From Acuticoccus sediminis (lineage in GTDB: Bacteria > Pseudomonadota > Alphaproteobacteria > Rhizobiales > Amorphaceae): a stretch of 64,000 nucleotides of DNA. The stretch lies in contig NZ_QHHQ01000007.1 of NCBI RefSeq assembly GCF_003258595.1, forward strand, positions 1 through 64,000. The letters run 5' to 3'. The position numbers and the translations under genes were made by a program. Shown one piece after another: positions 46,500 through 54,900 of the stretch. A model generated the notes under the pieces. That model worked only from the letters and a program-made list of their open reading frames with translations, made no database searches and was not told the DNA's origin. Positions within the stretch are counted from its first letter, which is position 1; each line of letters opens with the position of its first letter.

Positions 46500-47489
46500 A
46501 TGTCGATCCCCACCACCATGCGCGCAGTGACCGCACCGTCCCCCGGCGGTCCCGATGTCCTGGAGGTCGGCGAATTCGCGGTGCCGAAGGTCGAGAGCGG
46601 GGAGATCCTCATCAAGGTGGAGGCGGCCGGCGTGAACCGGCCGGACTGTCTGCAGCGCGCCGGGAACTACCCGCCGCCCCCCGGGGCCGGCCCGATCCTC
46701 GGCCTCGAGGTTGCCGGCGAGGTCGTCCACACCGGCGGGGCCGCGACGCGCTTTGCCGTCGGCGACAAGGTGATGGCGCTGGTGGTGGCCGGCGGCTACG
46801 CGGAGTATGTCGCGGTCCCGGAGACGACGGCGCTCCCGATCCCGGACGGCCTCTCGATGGAGGAGGCCGCGGGCATTCCCGAGACGTACTTCACTGTCTG
46901 GAGCAACGTGTTCGACCGCGGCGGCCTCAGGGCGGGCGAGACCTTCCTCGTCCACGGCGGCACGTCGGGGATCGGCACCACGGCGATCCAGCTCGCCAAG
47001 GCGTTCGGCGCGACGGTGATCACCACGGCCGGGTCGGACGAGAAGTGCGCCGCCTGCCTCGAGCTCGGCGCCGACCGGGCGATCAACTACCAGAAGGAGG
47101 ACTTCGTCGCCGCCATCAAGGACTTCGCCCCCGGCGGCGTGCACCTGACCCTCGACATGGTCGGCGGCGACTATGTCGTGAAGAACTGGAAGGTGGCCGC
47201 CGTCGAGGGGCGCATCGTCCAGATCGCGACCCTGAACGGTCCCTCCGAGGCGAACTTCTCGCTCCTGATGATGAAGCGCCTCGTCCATACCGGCTCGACG
47301 CTGCGGGCGCGCGAGGTGCCGTTCAAGGCCGAGATCGCGCGCAAGCTGGAGGACGAGGTCTTCCCGCTCTTCGCCGACGGCCGCACCAGGGTGGTGATGG
47401 ACCGGACCTTCCCCCTCGGCGAGGCCGCCGAGGCGCACCGGCGGATGGAGGGGTCCAGTCACATCGGCAAGATCGTGCTGGTGCCCTAG
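46500..47489 (+). CDS. NAD(P)H:quinone oxidoreductase, zinc-free MDR family (PIG3/QOR type)
   Basis: Reductase of the medium-chain dehydrogenase superfamily, probably reducing quinones or enones with NADPH. The 329-residue protein has the GroES-like N domain (GVNRPDCLQRAGNYPPPPGA) and the Rossmann motif HGGTSGIGTTAIQLAKAFG, close to TP53I3/PIG3-type quinone oxidoreductases. It lacks the zinc ligands of alcohol dehydrogenases. The start is ATG 46500 with GGAGG upstream. It is divergent from DUF1192 and probably monocistronic. Confidence 0.92.
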   Translation: MSIPTTMRAVTAPSPGGPDVLEVGEFAVPKVESGEILIKVEAAGVNRPDCLQRAGNYPPPPGAGPILGLEVAGEVVHTGGAATRFAVGDKVMALVVAGGYAEYVAVPETTALPIPDGLSMEEAAGIPETYFTVWSNVFDRGGLRAGETFLVHGGTSGIGTTAIQLAKAFGATVITTAGSDEKCAACLELGADRAINYQKEDFVAAIKDFAPGGVHLTLDMVGGDYVVKNWKVAAVEGRIVQIATLNGPSEANFSLLMMKRLVHTGSTLRAREVPFKAEIARKLEDEVFPLFADGRTRVVMDRTFPLGEAAEAHRRMEGSSHIGKIVLVP

Positions 47490-47607
47490 CAGGCCTCGCG
47501 GACGGGCCTCCGTCGGCGGCGCACGTCGGTCCGCCGGGGGCGCGTGGGTTTCCCCGCTCGAATGTTTTCCACTCGGGCGGGGAATGACCCTTCCCGCGAT
47601 TCACTCT

Positions 47608-47625
47608 GTCCGGACCAGTCCGGAC
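47608..47625. promoter_or_regulatory. Tandem palindrome GTCCGGAC upstream of trcR
   Basis: Two identical eight-base palindromes separated by CA, about 195 bases upstream of the trcR start. The spacing puts their centres one helical turn (ten bases) apart, which suits cooperative binding of a dimeric regulator. The regulator is unknown. Confidence 0.35.
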
Positions 47626-47664
47626 GGACGGTTCGGCAGGGTTTCTGCGAAAAGACGTGGTTTG

Positions 47665-47672
47665 TTAACCAT
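47665..47672 (+). promoter_or_regulatory. CtrA half-site-like TTAACCAT upstream of trcR
   Basis: Matches the TTAACCAT half-site used by the alphaproteobacterial cell-cycle regulator CtrA; the second TTAA half-site is not present. It is about 147 bases upstream of the trcR start codon. Confidence 0.3.
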
Positions 47673-47818
47673 GTTGCGAAGGTGATCTCCGCACGGTCCG
47701 GTGGCGCTCGCCGATTGCGTCAGAGGCCGATGCGACTTATATCTGCGTCATTCCTCAAAAACCCGGCCCACGTTCGGGTTCTCGCGCTCCAGCCAGCGCG
47801 AGAGCGCAAGGAGACTTT

Positions 47819-48550
47819 ATGCAAGCCGATCCCGACACTCCCTTGATGCCGAAGGCTACGGCGGTCTGGCTGGTGGACAACACGTCTTTGACGTTCGACC
47901 AGATCGCGGCGTTCTGCCGGCTTCATCCGCTCGAGGTCGGGGCCATCGCCGACGGTGACGCGGCGCAGGGGATCAAGGGGGCCGACCCGATCCAGAACGG
48001 TCAGCTCACCCGCGCCGAGATCGAGCGGGCGGAGAACAACCCGACCTATCGCCTGAAGCTCTCCAAGCCGAAGACGATCGTTCCGGAGCTGAAGCGCAAG
48101 GGCCCGCGCTACACCCCGGTGTCGAAACGGCAGGACCGGCCGAACGCCATCCTGTGGCTGGTGCGCCATCACCCCGAGCTGAAGGATCAGGCCGTGATCC
48201 GTCTGGTCGGCACGACGAAGGCGACCATCGCCGCGATCCGCGACCGCACGCACTGGAACTCGGCGAACCTGACGCCGCTCGACCCGGTGACGCTGGGTCT
48301 GTGCAGCCAGGTCGACCTCGACCGGGAAGTGGACAATGCCGCCCGCGAGTCCGGCATCACGCATCAGCCGGCGCTGGCGCCGGGCCTCGGCGAGCAGCCG
48401 GACGCCCTGATGCCCGTGGAGCAGAGCCTCGATACGTCCGATCACATGGACGACGACCCGCGCGGCGGCCAGTACGACCCCGACGCGGTCTTCTCCGGCC
48501 TGCAGGCCTGGAAGAAGGGCGAGCGCCACGACGACGACGACGAGGATTGA
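47819..48550 (+). CDS. trcR: Cell cycle transcriptional regulator TrcR (DUF1013 family)
   Basis: Alphaproteobacterial regulator first described in Caulobacter as a cell-cycle transcription factor. The 243-residue protein shows the family core MPKATAVWLVDNTSLTFDQIAAFC, HPLEVGAIADGDAAQGI and LWLVRHHPELKDQAVIRLVGTTKATI, which form helix-turn-helix-like segments, then an acidic tail ending HDDDDED. The start is ATG 47819, with AAGGAG five bases upstream; an internal ATG at 47846 is possible. A long stem-loop follows at 48571-48603. Confidence 0.92.
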   Translation: MQADPDTPLMPKATAVWLVDNTSLTFDQIAAFCRLHPLEVGAIADGDAAQGIKGADPIQNGQLTRAEIERAENNPTYRLKLSKPKTIVPELKRKGPRYTPVSKRQDRPNAILWLVRHHPELKDQAVIRLVGTTKATIAAIRDRTHWNSANLTPLDPVTLGLCSQVDLDREVDNAARESGITHQPALAPGLGEQPDALMPVEQSLDTSDHMDDDPRGGQYDPDAVFSGLQAWKKGERHDDDDED

Positions 48551-48570
48551 TCTTCGTCCCACACGACCCC

Positions 48571-48603
48571 GTCCGGGTCCGGGTGGCCGCACCCGGGCCG
48601 GAC
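48571..48603 (+). terminator. Stem-loop terminator after trcR
   Basis: GTCCGG and CCGGAC form an outer stem around CCGGGTG / CACCCGG with a GCCG loop. It starts 20 bases after the trcR stop. There is no U tract. Confidence 0.55.
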
Positions 48604-48702
48604 GTCTGACGGCGCGCGACAACGGGCGCGCCGACTGGCGCTCCTGGGCTTTGGCAGGGCGTCAAATCCGACATTGAGGACCGCCGCGCGGGTCGCCCGT
48701 CC

Positions 48703-49389
48703 TTACCGGGCGATCCGGAGGTCCTCGCGGAAGGCGCGCTCCCCGGCCGGTGTCACGATGACCGAGCGCGTCCCCGCCACGCGCCGCACCCAGTGCCGAT
48801 CCACGAAGGCCGAGAGGAGCGCGGCGCCGAGCGCGCCTGCGAGGTGATGCCGCCGCTCGCTCCAGTCGAGGCAGGCCCGGCACAGCGGCCGCCGCCGCGC
48901 CTCCAGCGCCGGCAGGTCGATCCCGAGATCCGTTAGCCGGACGCGTCCCGGCGCCGTCAGCGCCAGCGCCTCGTCCGTACGCGCGAATACCCCGTCGTCC
49001 ACGAGAGCGTCGAGGATCGCGACCGCCAGCGTACCGGCGAGGTGGTCGTAGCAGACGCGTGCGCGCCGCAGTTCCGGGTCGCGCGGGCCCGTTCGGGGCC
49101 TGTAGCCGGCCGGCCCCGCCGCGAAGACGCCCAGCGCCTCGATCAGCCGCGCCACGTCGTCGGTCGCGAGGCGGAAGTAGACGTGCCGGCCCTGCTTCTC
49201 GCGCGCGAGAAGGCCGCCGTCCTCGAGCTGTGCGAGGTGGCCGCTCGCGGTGGGGCGCGTGACGCCCGCGACGTCGGCGAGCTCGCCCGCCGTCAGCGCC
49301 ATGCCGCCGAGGAGGGCGTTGAGCATTCCCGCCCGCGCCGGATCGCCGATGAGCGCCGCGACGCGCGCGATATTGGGTCCTTCCACCAT
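48703..49389 (-). CDS. ArsR-type winged-helix transcriptional regulator
   Basis: 228 residues. The N-terminal ArsR/SmtB winged helix (about 1-90) has IARVAALIGDPARAGMLNALL and the recognition region TRPTASGHLAQLEDGGLL. The C-terminal half contains a Cys pair and an Arg/His-rich helix (PLCRACLDWSERRHHLAGALGAALL) plus a second winged-helix-like end. It lacks the classical ELCVCDL metal site, so the signal is unknown. The start is ATG 49389. It is divergent from the DUF1127 gene and may control it, which is inference from position. Confidence 0.88.
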   Translation of the reverse strand: MVEGPNIARVAALIGDPARAGMLNALLGGMALTAGELADVAGVTRPTASGHLAQLEDGGLLAREKQGRHVYFRLATDDVARLIEALGVFAAGPAGYRPRTGPRDPELRRARVCYDHLAGTLAVAILDALVDDGVFARTDEALALTAPGRVRLTDLGIDLPALEARRRPLCRACLDWSERRHHLAGALGAALLSAFVDRHWVRRVAGTRSVIVTPAGERAFREDLRIAR

Positions 49390-49589
49390 GGCCGCGCATC
49401 CTCCCCGGAGCAGGTTTCGTGTCGGGCGTGACCGGCCGTTGGCGATCCACGCCGGGCGCCGGATCATCGCACCGTTTCACCGCGCCGCCATATCGGTAGC
49501 GCGCTGCAGGGCCGGATGCTTCGGCCGGCCCCGAACCATCGGCCGGCCGGCTGCGCCTATCGAGGCGGCAGCAGAGGGAGCCCGCCGCC

Positions 49590-49868
49590 ATGTCCGACCA
49601 TATCGCCGACGCCCCGTCCTTTACGACCCACGTCCGGGCCCGGCGCGCTGCCGTCGCCCGGCTCGGCGGCCTGATCGGCGCCGTCCTGCCGCGCTTCGCG
49701 GCGGCGCTGGTGCGCATCCGCCAGCGCCGCGAGACGCTTCGCGCACTGCGCCACCTCGACGATGCCGCGCTGCGCGATATCGGCGTCACCCGTTCGGAGC
49801 TGCCGCACGAGACGCTCTACGCCCTCTCGTCGCCCGCCGTCAGGTCGCTGGAGCGATGGGGGCGCTGA
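49590..49868 (+). CDS. DUF1127 domain small protein
   Basis: 92 residues, with a basic Arg-rich helix (VRIRQRRETLRALRHL) followed by the DUF1127 core LDDAALRDIGVTRSEL. Short DUF1127 proteins in Agrobacterium and relatives influence phosphate, carbon and RNA metabolism; some bind RNA. This member has an N-terminal extension of about 45 residues. The start is ATG 49590 with GGGAG upstream. It ends six bases before the convergent PBP1C stop. Confidence 0.9.
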   Translation: MSDHIADAPSFTTHVRARRAAVARLGGLIGAVLPRFAAALVRIRQRRETLRALRHLDDAALRDIGVTRSELPHETLYALSSPAVRSLERWGR

Positions 49869-49874
49869 CCCGGC

Positions 49875-51956
49875 CTATTCGACGGTGAAGGTGACCCGCT
49901 CGGACACGCCGTCGGCGGTGACGACGGTGAGCGTGTGCGGGCCGGTCGCGACGTCGATCTGCGCGGTGCGGCGGCCGGGCCGCACGTCGACCGGCCGCCC
50001 GTCGAGCAGCCAGGCGTCGACCCGCTTGCCGAGGACCCGGGCCGTCAGCGGCATGCGCTCGCCGCCCGGTCCGCCGAGCGCGACGGTCGCGTCGGCGGGC
50101 GGGAAGGCGATGGCGAGGTCGCTCTCGGCCTCGCGCTGCGCGCCGCGCGGCAGGAAGCGCTGCAGCGGCGGCGGGAGCTCGGATGTCGGCGTCTGCACCG
50201 GCCGCGGCGGGCGCGGCTCGATCCCGATGCGGGCGAACGCGTCGAAGAGGAGGGGCGCCGCATCGGTCCAGCCGGTGAGCTGAGCGACCGGCGTGCCGTC
50301 GGGGCGCCCGACCCAGACGGCGATGACGTGGCGCGCGTCGTAGCCGACGGCCCAGGCGTCGCGGTAGCCGTAGGAGGTGCCGGTCTTGTAGGCGATCAGC
50401 CCCGGCCGCGCATTCCGCGGCGGCTTCATCTCGGCGAGGATCGCGTCGATGGACGCCGCCGCGCGCGGTTCCAGCAGGCGGTGGTTGGCGGGCGGGCGGG
50501 GGCCGCTGGAATAGAGCGGCACCGGCCGGCCACGGTTGCCGAACGCGGTGTAGAGCTCGGCGAGATCCTCGAGCCGCGTGCCGAACCCGCCGAGGCCGAT
50601 CGCGAGCGTCGCCGTCTTGTCCGGCGGCAGGGCGACGAGGGCGCCCGCTTCCTGCAGCCGCACGGCGAGCCGGACCGCACCGAGCGAATCGAGGAGCATC
50701 ACCGCCGGCACGTTCAGCGATCGGCGCAGCGCCTCCGAGGCGGTGACGAGGCCCTGGAAGGTCTCGTCGAAGTTTTCCGGCTCGTAGCCCGCGAAGGTGG
50801 ACGGGGTGTCGCGCAGCAGCGTGTTGGCCGCGATCAACCCGGCCTCCATCGCCATGCCGTAGATGAACGGCTTCAGCGTCGAGCCTGGGGAGCGCACCGC
50901 GTGGACCATGTCGACGTGCCCCGCGCGCCGCTCGTCTAGGAAGCGGGCGGAGCCGACGCTGGCGCGGATCTCGCCGGTCCTGACGTCGGCGACGAGGATT
51001 GCGGCGGAGACGTTCGGGCCGATGAGGTCGACCCGCTCGCCGGCCAGCGCCTCGAGCCGGGCCTGCCAGTCGGCGTCGAGCGTGGTCTCGAAGCGCGTCA
51101 CGCCAGGCGCGGAGGCGACGAGGTCGCGGGCGAGATGGGGGGCGAGGCGGGGGACGGCGCGGCGGCGCGTCGGCACCGGCTCGCGTTTCGCTTCCGCCGC
51201 GTCGCGCCCGGTGATGACGCCGCGCTGCAGGAGGCGGTCGAGGACGCGCGCCCGCGCCGCCTCGGCGGCCTGCGGATTGCGGTCCGGCCGCCGCGCCTCG
51301 GGCGACTGGGGGAGCGCGACGAGCAGCGCCGCCTGCGCCAGCGTCAGCCGCGCCGGCTCACGGCCGAAGTAGGCGAGGGCGGCGGCGCGGACCCCTTCGA
51401 TGTTGCCGCCATAGGGCGCCTGGTTGAGGTAGATGGTGAGGATCTCGTCCTTGGAAAGGCGCCGCTCCACCTGCAGCGCGCGCACCAACTCGTTCAGCTT
51501 GCGCCACGGGGTGCGGTCGCGCGCGTCCGTCATCAGGCGGACCGTCTGCATCGTCAGTGTCGAAGCGCCCGAGACGATGTGCCCCGACGCCAGAGCCTGC
51601 CCGGCCGCCCGCAGCAGCGCGCGCGGGTCGACGCCGGCGTGCTCGTAGAAGCGCTGGTCCTCGTAGGCGGTGAGGATCTCGATGAAGCGCGGGTCCACGT
51701 CGGCGGCGGTCACCGGGAGGCGCCAGCGTCCGCCGCTGTCGGTGAACGCGCGCAGCAGCGTGCCGTCGCGGTCGACGACGACGGCGGACGGCTCGGCGCG
51801 CCGGATGTCGGGCGGGAAGGCCCGGTCGAGCGCGGGGAGCCCCGCCACCCCTGCCGCGACGAGGGCCGCGACGCCCGCGAACGCGGCAACCCAGAGCCGC
51901 GAGGGGGCGCCGCGCCGGGGCGGGCGCCCGGAGGAGGGGGGAGCCGGCTCGCTCAG
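49875..51956 (-). CDS. pbpC: Penicillin-binding protein 1C, probable CTG start
   Basis: Bifunctional peptidoglycan synthase. It has the GT51 domain with catalytic E99 (YEDQRFYEHAG), the transpeptidase domain with S359-x-x-K362 (SPGSTLKPF) and YKTGTSYGYRDAW, and a C-terminal BiPBP_C beta domain. The first GTG (51848) would cut the only membrane helix (LWVAAFAGVAALVAAGVAGL, about 21-40) in two. The frame is open upstream with no ATG, GTG or TTG, but CTG at 51954-51956 overlaps the preceding TGA stop as CTGA and restores a normal N-terminus (693 residues). PBP1C next to a bacterial alpha-2-macroglobulin is a well-known pair. Confidence 0.9.
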   Translation of the reverse strand: MSEPAPPSSGRPPRRGAPSRLWVAAFAGVAALVAAGVAGLPALDRAFPPDIRRAEPSAVVVDRDGTLLRAFTDSGGRWRLPVTAADVDPRFIEILTAYEDQRFYEHAGVDPRALLRAAGQALASGHIVSGASTLTMQTVRLMTDARDRTPWRKLNELVRALQVERRLSKDEILTIYLNQAPYGGNIEGVRAAALAYFGREPARLTLAQAALLVALPQSPEARRPDRNPQAAEAARARVLDRLLQRGVITGRDAAEAKREPVPTRRRAVPRLAPHLARDLVASAPGVTRFETTLDADWQARLEALAGERVDLIGPNVSAAILVADVRTGEIRASVGSARFLDERRAGHVDMVHAVRSPGSTLKPFIYGMAMEAGLIAANTLLRDTPSTFAGYEPENFDETFQGLVTASEALRRSLNVPAVMLLDSLGAVRLAVRLQEAGALVALPPDKTATLAIGLGGFGTRLEDLAELYTAFGNRGRPVPLYSSGPRPPANHRLLEPRAAASIDAILAEMKPPRNARPGLIAYKTGTSYGYRDAWAVGYDARHVIAVWVGRPDGTPVAQLTGWTDAAPLLFDAFARIGIEPRPPRPVQTPTSELPPPLQRFLPRGAQREAESDLAIAFPPADATVALGGPGGERMPLTARVLGKRVDAWLLDGRPVDVRPGRRTAQIDVATGPHTLTVVTADGVSERVTFTVE

Positions 51957-54900
51957 CGGGTCGGCACCACGGAGACGAAGCCCGCCTCCGACCGCGCCAC
52001 GAAGTTCGGCTGGTACATGGCGCTGACTTCGCTCGCCGGCAGAGTGAACGTCCCCGGCGTCACCGCGCGCACGATGTAGGACACGGTGATCGGCACGTCC
52101 TGGCTGCCGCGGGAGAGGTCCCAGGCCGCGGCGAAGCGGTCGTCGCGGAACTCGGTGTGCTCGGGCGACTGGCCGCTGCGGGCAAGCGGGATGGCGGCGA
52201 GGTCGTTCTCGCCGACGAGGCGCGGATTCTCGATCTCGAAGCCCGCCGGCAGGAGGTCGGTCAGCATCACGTGCATCGCGTCGCCGACGGTCTTGGTGAA
52301 GGTGACGCTGACGACGATGCGCGTGTTCTGCGCGACGCTCGAGATGTCGATCTCCTCGCCCTCCAGGGTGTGGAAGGTGCGCTCGACCGTCAGCCCGGCC
52401 TGAACCGGCGGCTGCGGGGCGAGGGGCGAGCCCGTCACCGTCGTCGCGACGGCGAGCGGGCGGTCCTCGAGGTTCGACAGGAGGAGGCCGCCGGCGAGCT
52501 CGTCACGGGTCACGCCGCGGCTGAAGGGAGCCTTGGTGGTGACGCCGTCGACGCTGACGTCGCTGGTGCTGCCGCGCAGCGCGTTGGCGCTGAGGAGGAG
52601 CCAGGCCGCCTCCTGGGTGGAGTAGTTGCGCTCGAGGCCCGCCCGCAGCGCGTCGAGCCGCGCCTCGAGGTCGTCGAGCACCGGGGCGGAGACGCGCGAT
52701 TCCGCCGCCAGCGCCACGATGGCGGCCGCGTCGCGCACCGAGGTGCCGAAGTCGACGCGGAAGAGGCGCGGCAGGTCGAAGGCCTCCGGCAGCGCCGTCG
52801 CGAAGATGCGCTCGGCGAGGCCCTCGTCGCCGTTGAGGGCGAGGCTCGCGGCGAGCTGGGCGCGGGCGAGCGGGGCGGGGAAGTCGTCGAGCCGCTCCTC
52901 GGCGAAGTAGCGCACGTCGCCGATGGCCGCGCGGCCGTTCCGGGCCAGCACGTAGATCGCGTAGGCGATCTCGGCGCCGCGCTCGCCCTCGATATCGCCG
53001 ACGTAGGAGAGCACCGACTGCAGGCGGTCGAGGCCGGACTGGAAGGCGATGGTGGGCACTTCGTAGCCGGCTTCTCGCGCCCGCGTCAGGAAGTCCATCA
53101 CATAGGCGGTGAGCCACAGGTCGTAGCCCGGCGACCACAGGCCGAACCCGCCGGAAGAGGACTGGTTGGCGAGGACACGGCTGACCGCCTGGCGGATCCG
53201 CTCGGGAAGCTCGGTGTCCGGGTCGATGCCGAGCGCCTTGCCGACGTCGTTCACGTAGAGGAGCGGCAGGGCACGGCTGACGGTCTGCTCCGAGCAGCCG
53301 TACGGGAAGCGGTCGAGCATCCGCAGGAGGCCGGCGATGTCGAGGTCGCCCTCGCCGACGGACAGCGTCACCTCCGCGTCGCTGTCGTAGGGGCGCAGGA
53401 TGGTGTCGGACAGGGTGAGGCTCTCGCCCGGATTGAGGACGGAGACGCGGCGCTCGCGGACCTCGGCCGCCGCGGGCCGCACGACGAGCGTGTAGTCCTT
53501 CGCGATGGAGAGCCCGTCCGGGCCGTCGAGGCGGGCGATGATGGTCGCCTCGCCGACGCCGGTCGCCGACAGCGGGATCTCGAAGGAGGTGCGCTCGTCC
53601 TGGTCGAGGGTGAAGGTCTCGGCCTCCCGGTCGAGCGCCACCGGGCCGCCGGCGGCGACGGCGAGGCGGTATTCGCCCGCCGCGTGGGCGACGTTGTGCA
53701 GGTCGATGCGCATGCGCGTCGCGTCGCCGGGGGCGAGGAAGCGCGGCAGCGTGCCCGCGACCACCACCGGGTCGCGCACGACCATGTCCCTGTCGGCGTT
53801 GCCGACCTTGTCGTCGGTCCAGACGATCGCCATCAGCCGGAGCGTGCCGTTGAAGGACGGAATGTCGAGCGAGGCCATGGCCTTGCCGTCCGGCCCCGCG
53901 GTGAGGACGCCGGTGAAGAGGGCGACGGGCTCCTCCGACAGCGGCAGCGCCTCGGTGCCCGAGCCGGGCCCGTCGCCGCCGGAGCGGATGCGCCCGCGCA
54001 GCGCGCCCGAGGCGTCGATGAGGTCGCCGTAGAGGTCGCGCAGCTCCACCGCGAGGCGACGCTGGCCGAGGTAGTGCTCGGCCGCGTCCGGCGCCTCGTA
54101 GCCGGTGATGTTGAGGATGCCGACGTCGACGGCGGCCAGCGTGAGGTAGGCCGTCTCGCCCGGGTCGAGGTTGCCGACGGTGACCGGCACGTCCAGCGTC
54201 TGGCGCGGCCCGGTCATGTCCGGCGCATCGATGGCGACGTCGAGCCGCCGCTCGGCGGTGCCGACGGACATGTGGGCGATGCCGATGGAGCGTTGCGGCA
54301 GCGGCTGGCTGCCGGCGGCGATCTCCACCGGGCGGAACAGCGTCGCGGCGACGTAGGCGCCCGGCGCCCATCCGTCCTCGACCGTGAGCGGGACGTCGGC
54401 GCCGGTGGCCGGCACGTCGACGAGCCGGTGGTGCCGCACGCCGCCCGACAGCACCGTGACGAGGGCCTTGCCGGCGTAGCGCGGGACGATCCTGAGGGTC
54501 GCCGTCTCGCCGGGGCTGTAGCTCTCCTTGTCGAGGTGCACCTCCAGGATATCCGGCGTGTCGGCCGCGCCCTCCTCGCTGACCCAGCCGCCGTCGAAGG
54601 CAACGGAAGAGGCGATGCGCTCGTCCGACTGGTCGACGACCTCGAGCCGGTAGCGGCCCCATTCGACGGGCACCGAGATCGCGGCGGGGTTGCCGGCCTC
54701 GATGTCCACGGTGCCACGCGCGACCTCTTCGAGCCGGTCGACGCTGTCGTAGAACCAGGACCCGCCCCGGCGGTACCACTGGTAGTCGCGGCTGATGCGG
54801 GTCAGCGTCCACTCTGCGCCGGCGGGGATGCGCTCGTGCGCCGAGGAGAGGGCGATGACGTCGAACCCGGCGCGGGTGCCCTCGCCGACGCGGCCGTCGC

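Larger units (their letters stand above)
47490..47818. other. Regulatory region upstream of trcR
   Basis: About 330 bases with no gene but several structures. A twelve-base stem (47550-47561 with 47573-47584, one G-U pair) probably ends quinone-reductase transcripts. Two copies of the eight-base palindrome GTCCGGAC lie at 47608-47615 and 47618-47625. TTAACCAT, the usual CtrA half-site, is at 47665-47672. The last part is less G+C-rich and carries AAGGAG before the trcR start. Confidence 0.55.

Noticed and set aside
51738-51848. GTG 51848 as start of PBP1C
   Set aside because: It would remove most of the single membrane helix. CTG in the CTGA overlap gives a complete anchor, though CTG is rarer.
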